From the NCBI RefSeq assembly GCF_938045205.1, contig NZ_CALIMY010000025.1:1-20634 (forward strand): a stretch of DNA of 20,634 bases, written 5' to 3'. Each line of letters starts with the position of its first letter. The first letter of the stretch is position 1. Source of the DNA: an uncultured Campylobacter sp. (lineage in GTDB: Bacteria > Campylobacterota > Campylobacteria > Campylobacterales > Campylobacteraceae). Below are positions 20,513-20,634 of this stretch, in pieces. The notes under the pieces were generated by a model. The model had not been told where the DNA came from, searched no databases, and worked only from the letters and a program-made list of their open reading frames with translations. Made by a program: the position numbers and the translations under genes.

Positions 20513-20634
20513 AGCATTCTTTTGCTAAAGCAGATCCTTATTGCAGATAGCAAATTTTGGGGATATTCTTATGTAGCTTTGCTTTTAAAAGGCATTTAAG
20601 AAAGCATCTATCTAGCCATCCACTCTTTTAATCA

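Overview
The window looks like chromosomal DNA of an epsilonproteobacterium, most likely a moderate-GC oral-type Campylobacter (C. gracilis, C. showae, C. rectus or a relative). Three things suggest this: the pyrF, nusB, ribH and kdsA proteins read as Campylobacter-like; promoters have a clear TATAAT -10 box with little -35; and intergenic DNA is saturated with AAATTTTAAAATTT-type words. Species assignment is inference.

Layout, left to right. (1) 535-2718, minus strand: ribH, nusB and pyrF (riboflavin, antitermination, pyrimidine) with overlapping or 1-nt junctions; NusB carries a basic tail of about 210 residues. (2) 2719-5534: the wreck of an SMR efflux gene, Fe-superoxide dismutase sodB (+) behind a Fur-like palindrome, a spacer of degenerate repeats, a LysE-family exporter (-), and a spacer with three hairpins between perfect 25-bp direct repeats. 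(3) 5535-9758, minus strand: an NSS transporter, a nadD-rsfS in-frame fusion with a roughly 160-residue low-complexity insert, and serS. (4) 9899-14018, plus strand: an ECF-type nickel uptake operon (nikK, a low-complexity ORF, nikM, nikL, nikQ, nikO) with ATGA overlaps and a candidate NikR operator over the nikK start. The 3' end of nikO is tandemly duplicated. (5) 14074-14150: an unusual tRNA-Glu(CTC). (6) 14279-16270: an AT-rich RiPP cassette. It holds a 54-residue Cys-rich precursor, a radical SAM/SPASM maturase interrupted by one in-frame TAA, and a divergent XRE repressor gene flanked by two near-identical palindromic operators. (7) 16488-18167, minus strand: kdsA (with an inserted Ser/Ala-rich segment of about 87 residues) and a lytic transglycosylase. 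(8) 18296-18595: tRNA-Val, tRNA-Asp and tRNA-Lys. (9) 18834 to the end: a tyrosine integrase marking the left end of an island at tRNA-Lys, then remnants of an IS256-type transposase and a 27-bp direct repeat.

Two themes stand out. The first is the small RiPP system, whose precursor core is an alternating Cys-X-Cys run; its maturase is either freshly inactivated or split. The second is repeated low-complexity expansion, built from AAAATTTC/GAAATTTT-like words or Ser/Ala/Gln/Asn codons. It occurs inside or at the ends of otherwise conserved housekeeping proteins (NusB, NadD, KdsA, NikO, NikL) and as open spacer ORFs between operon genes.
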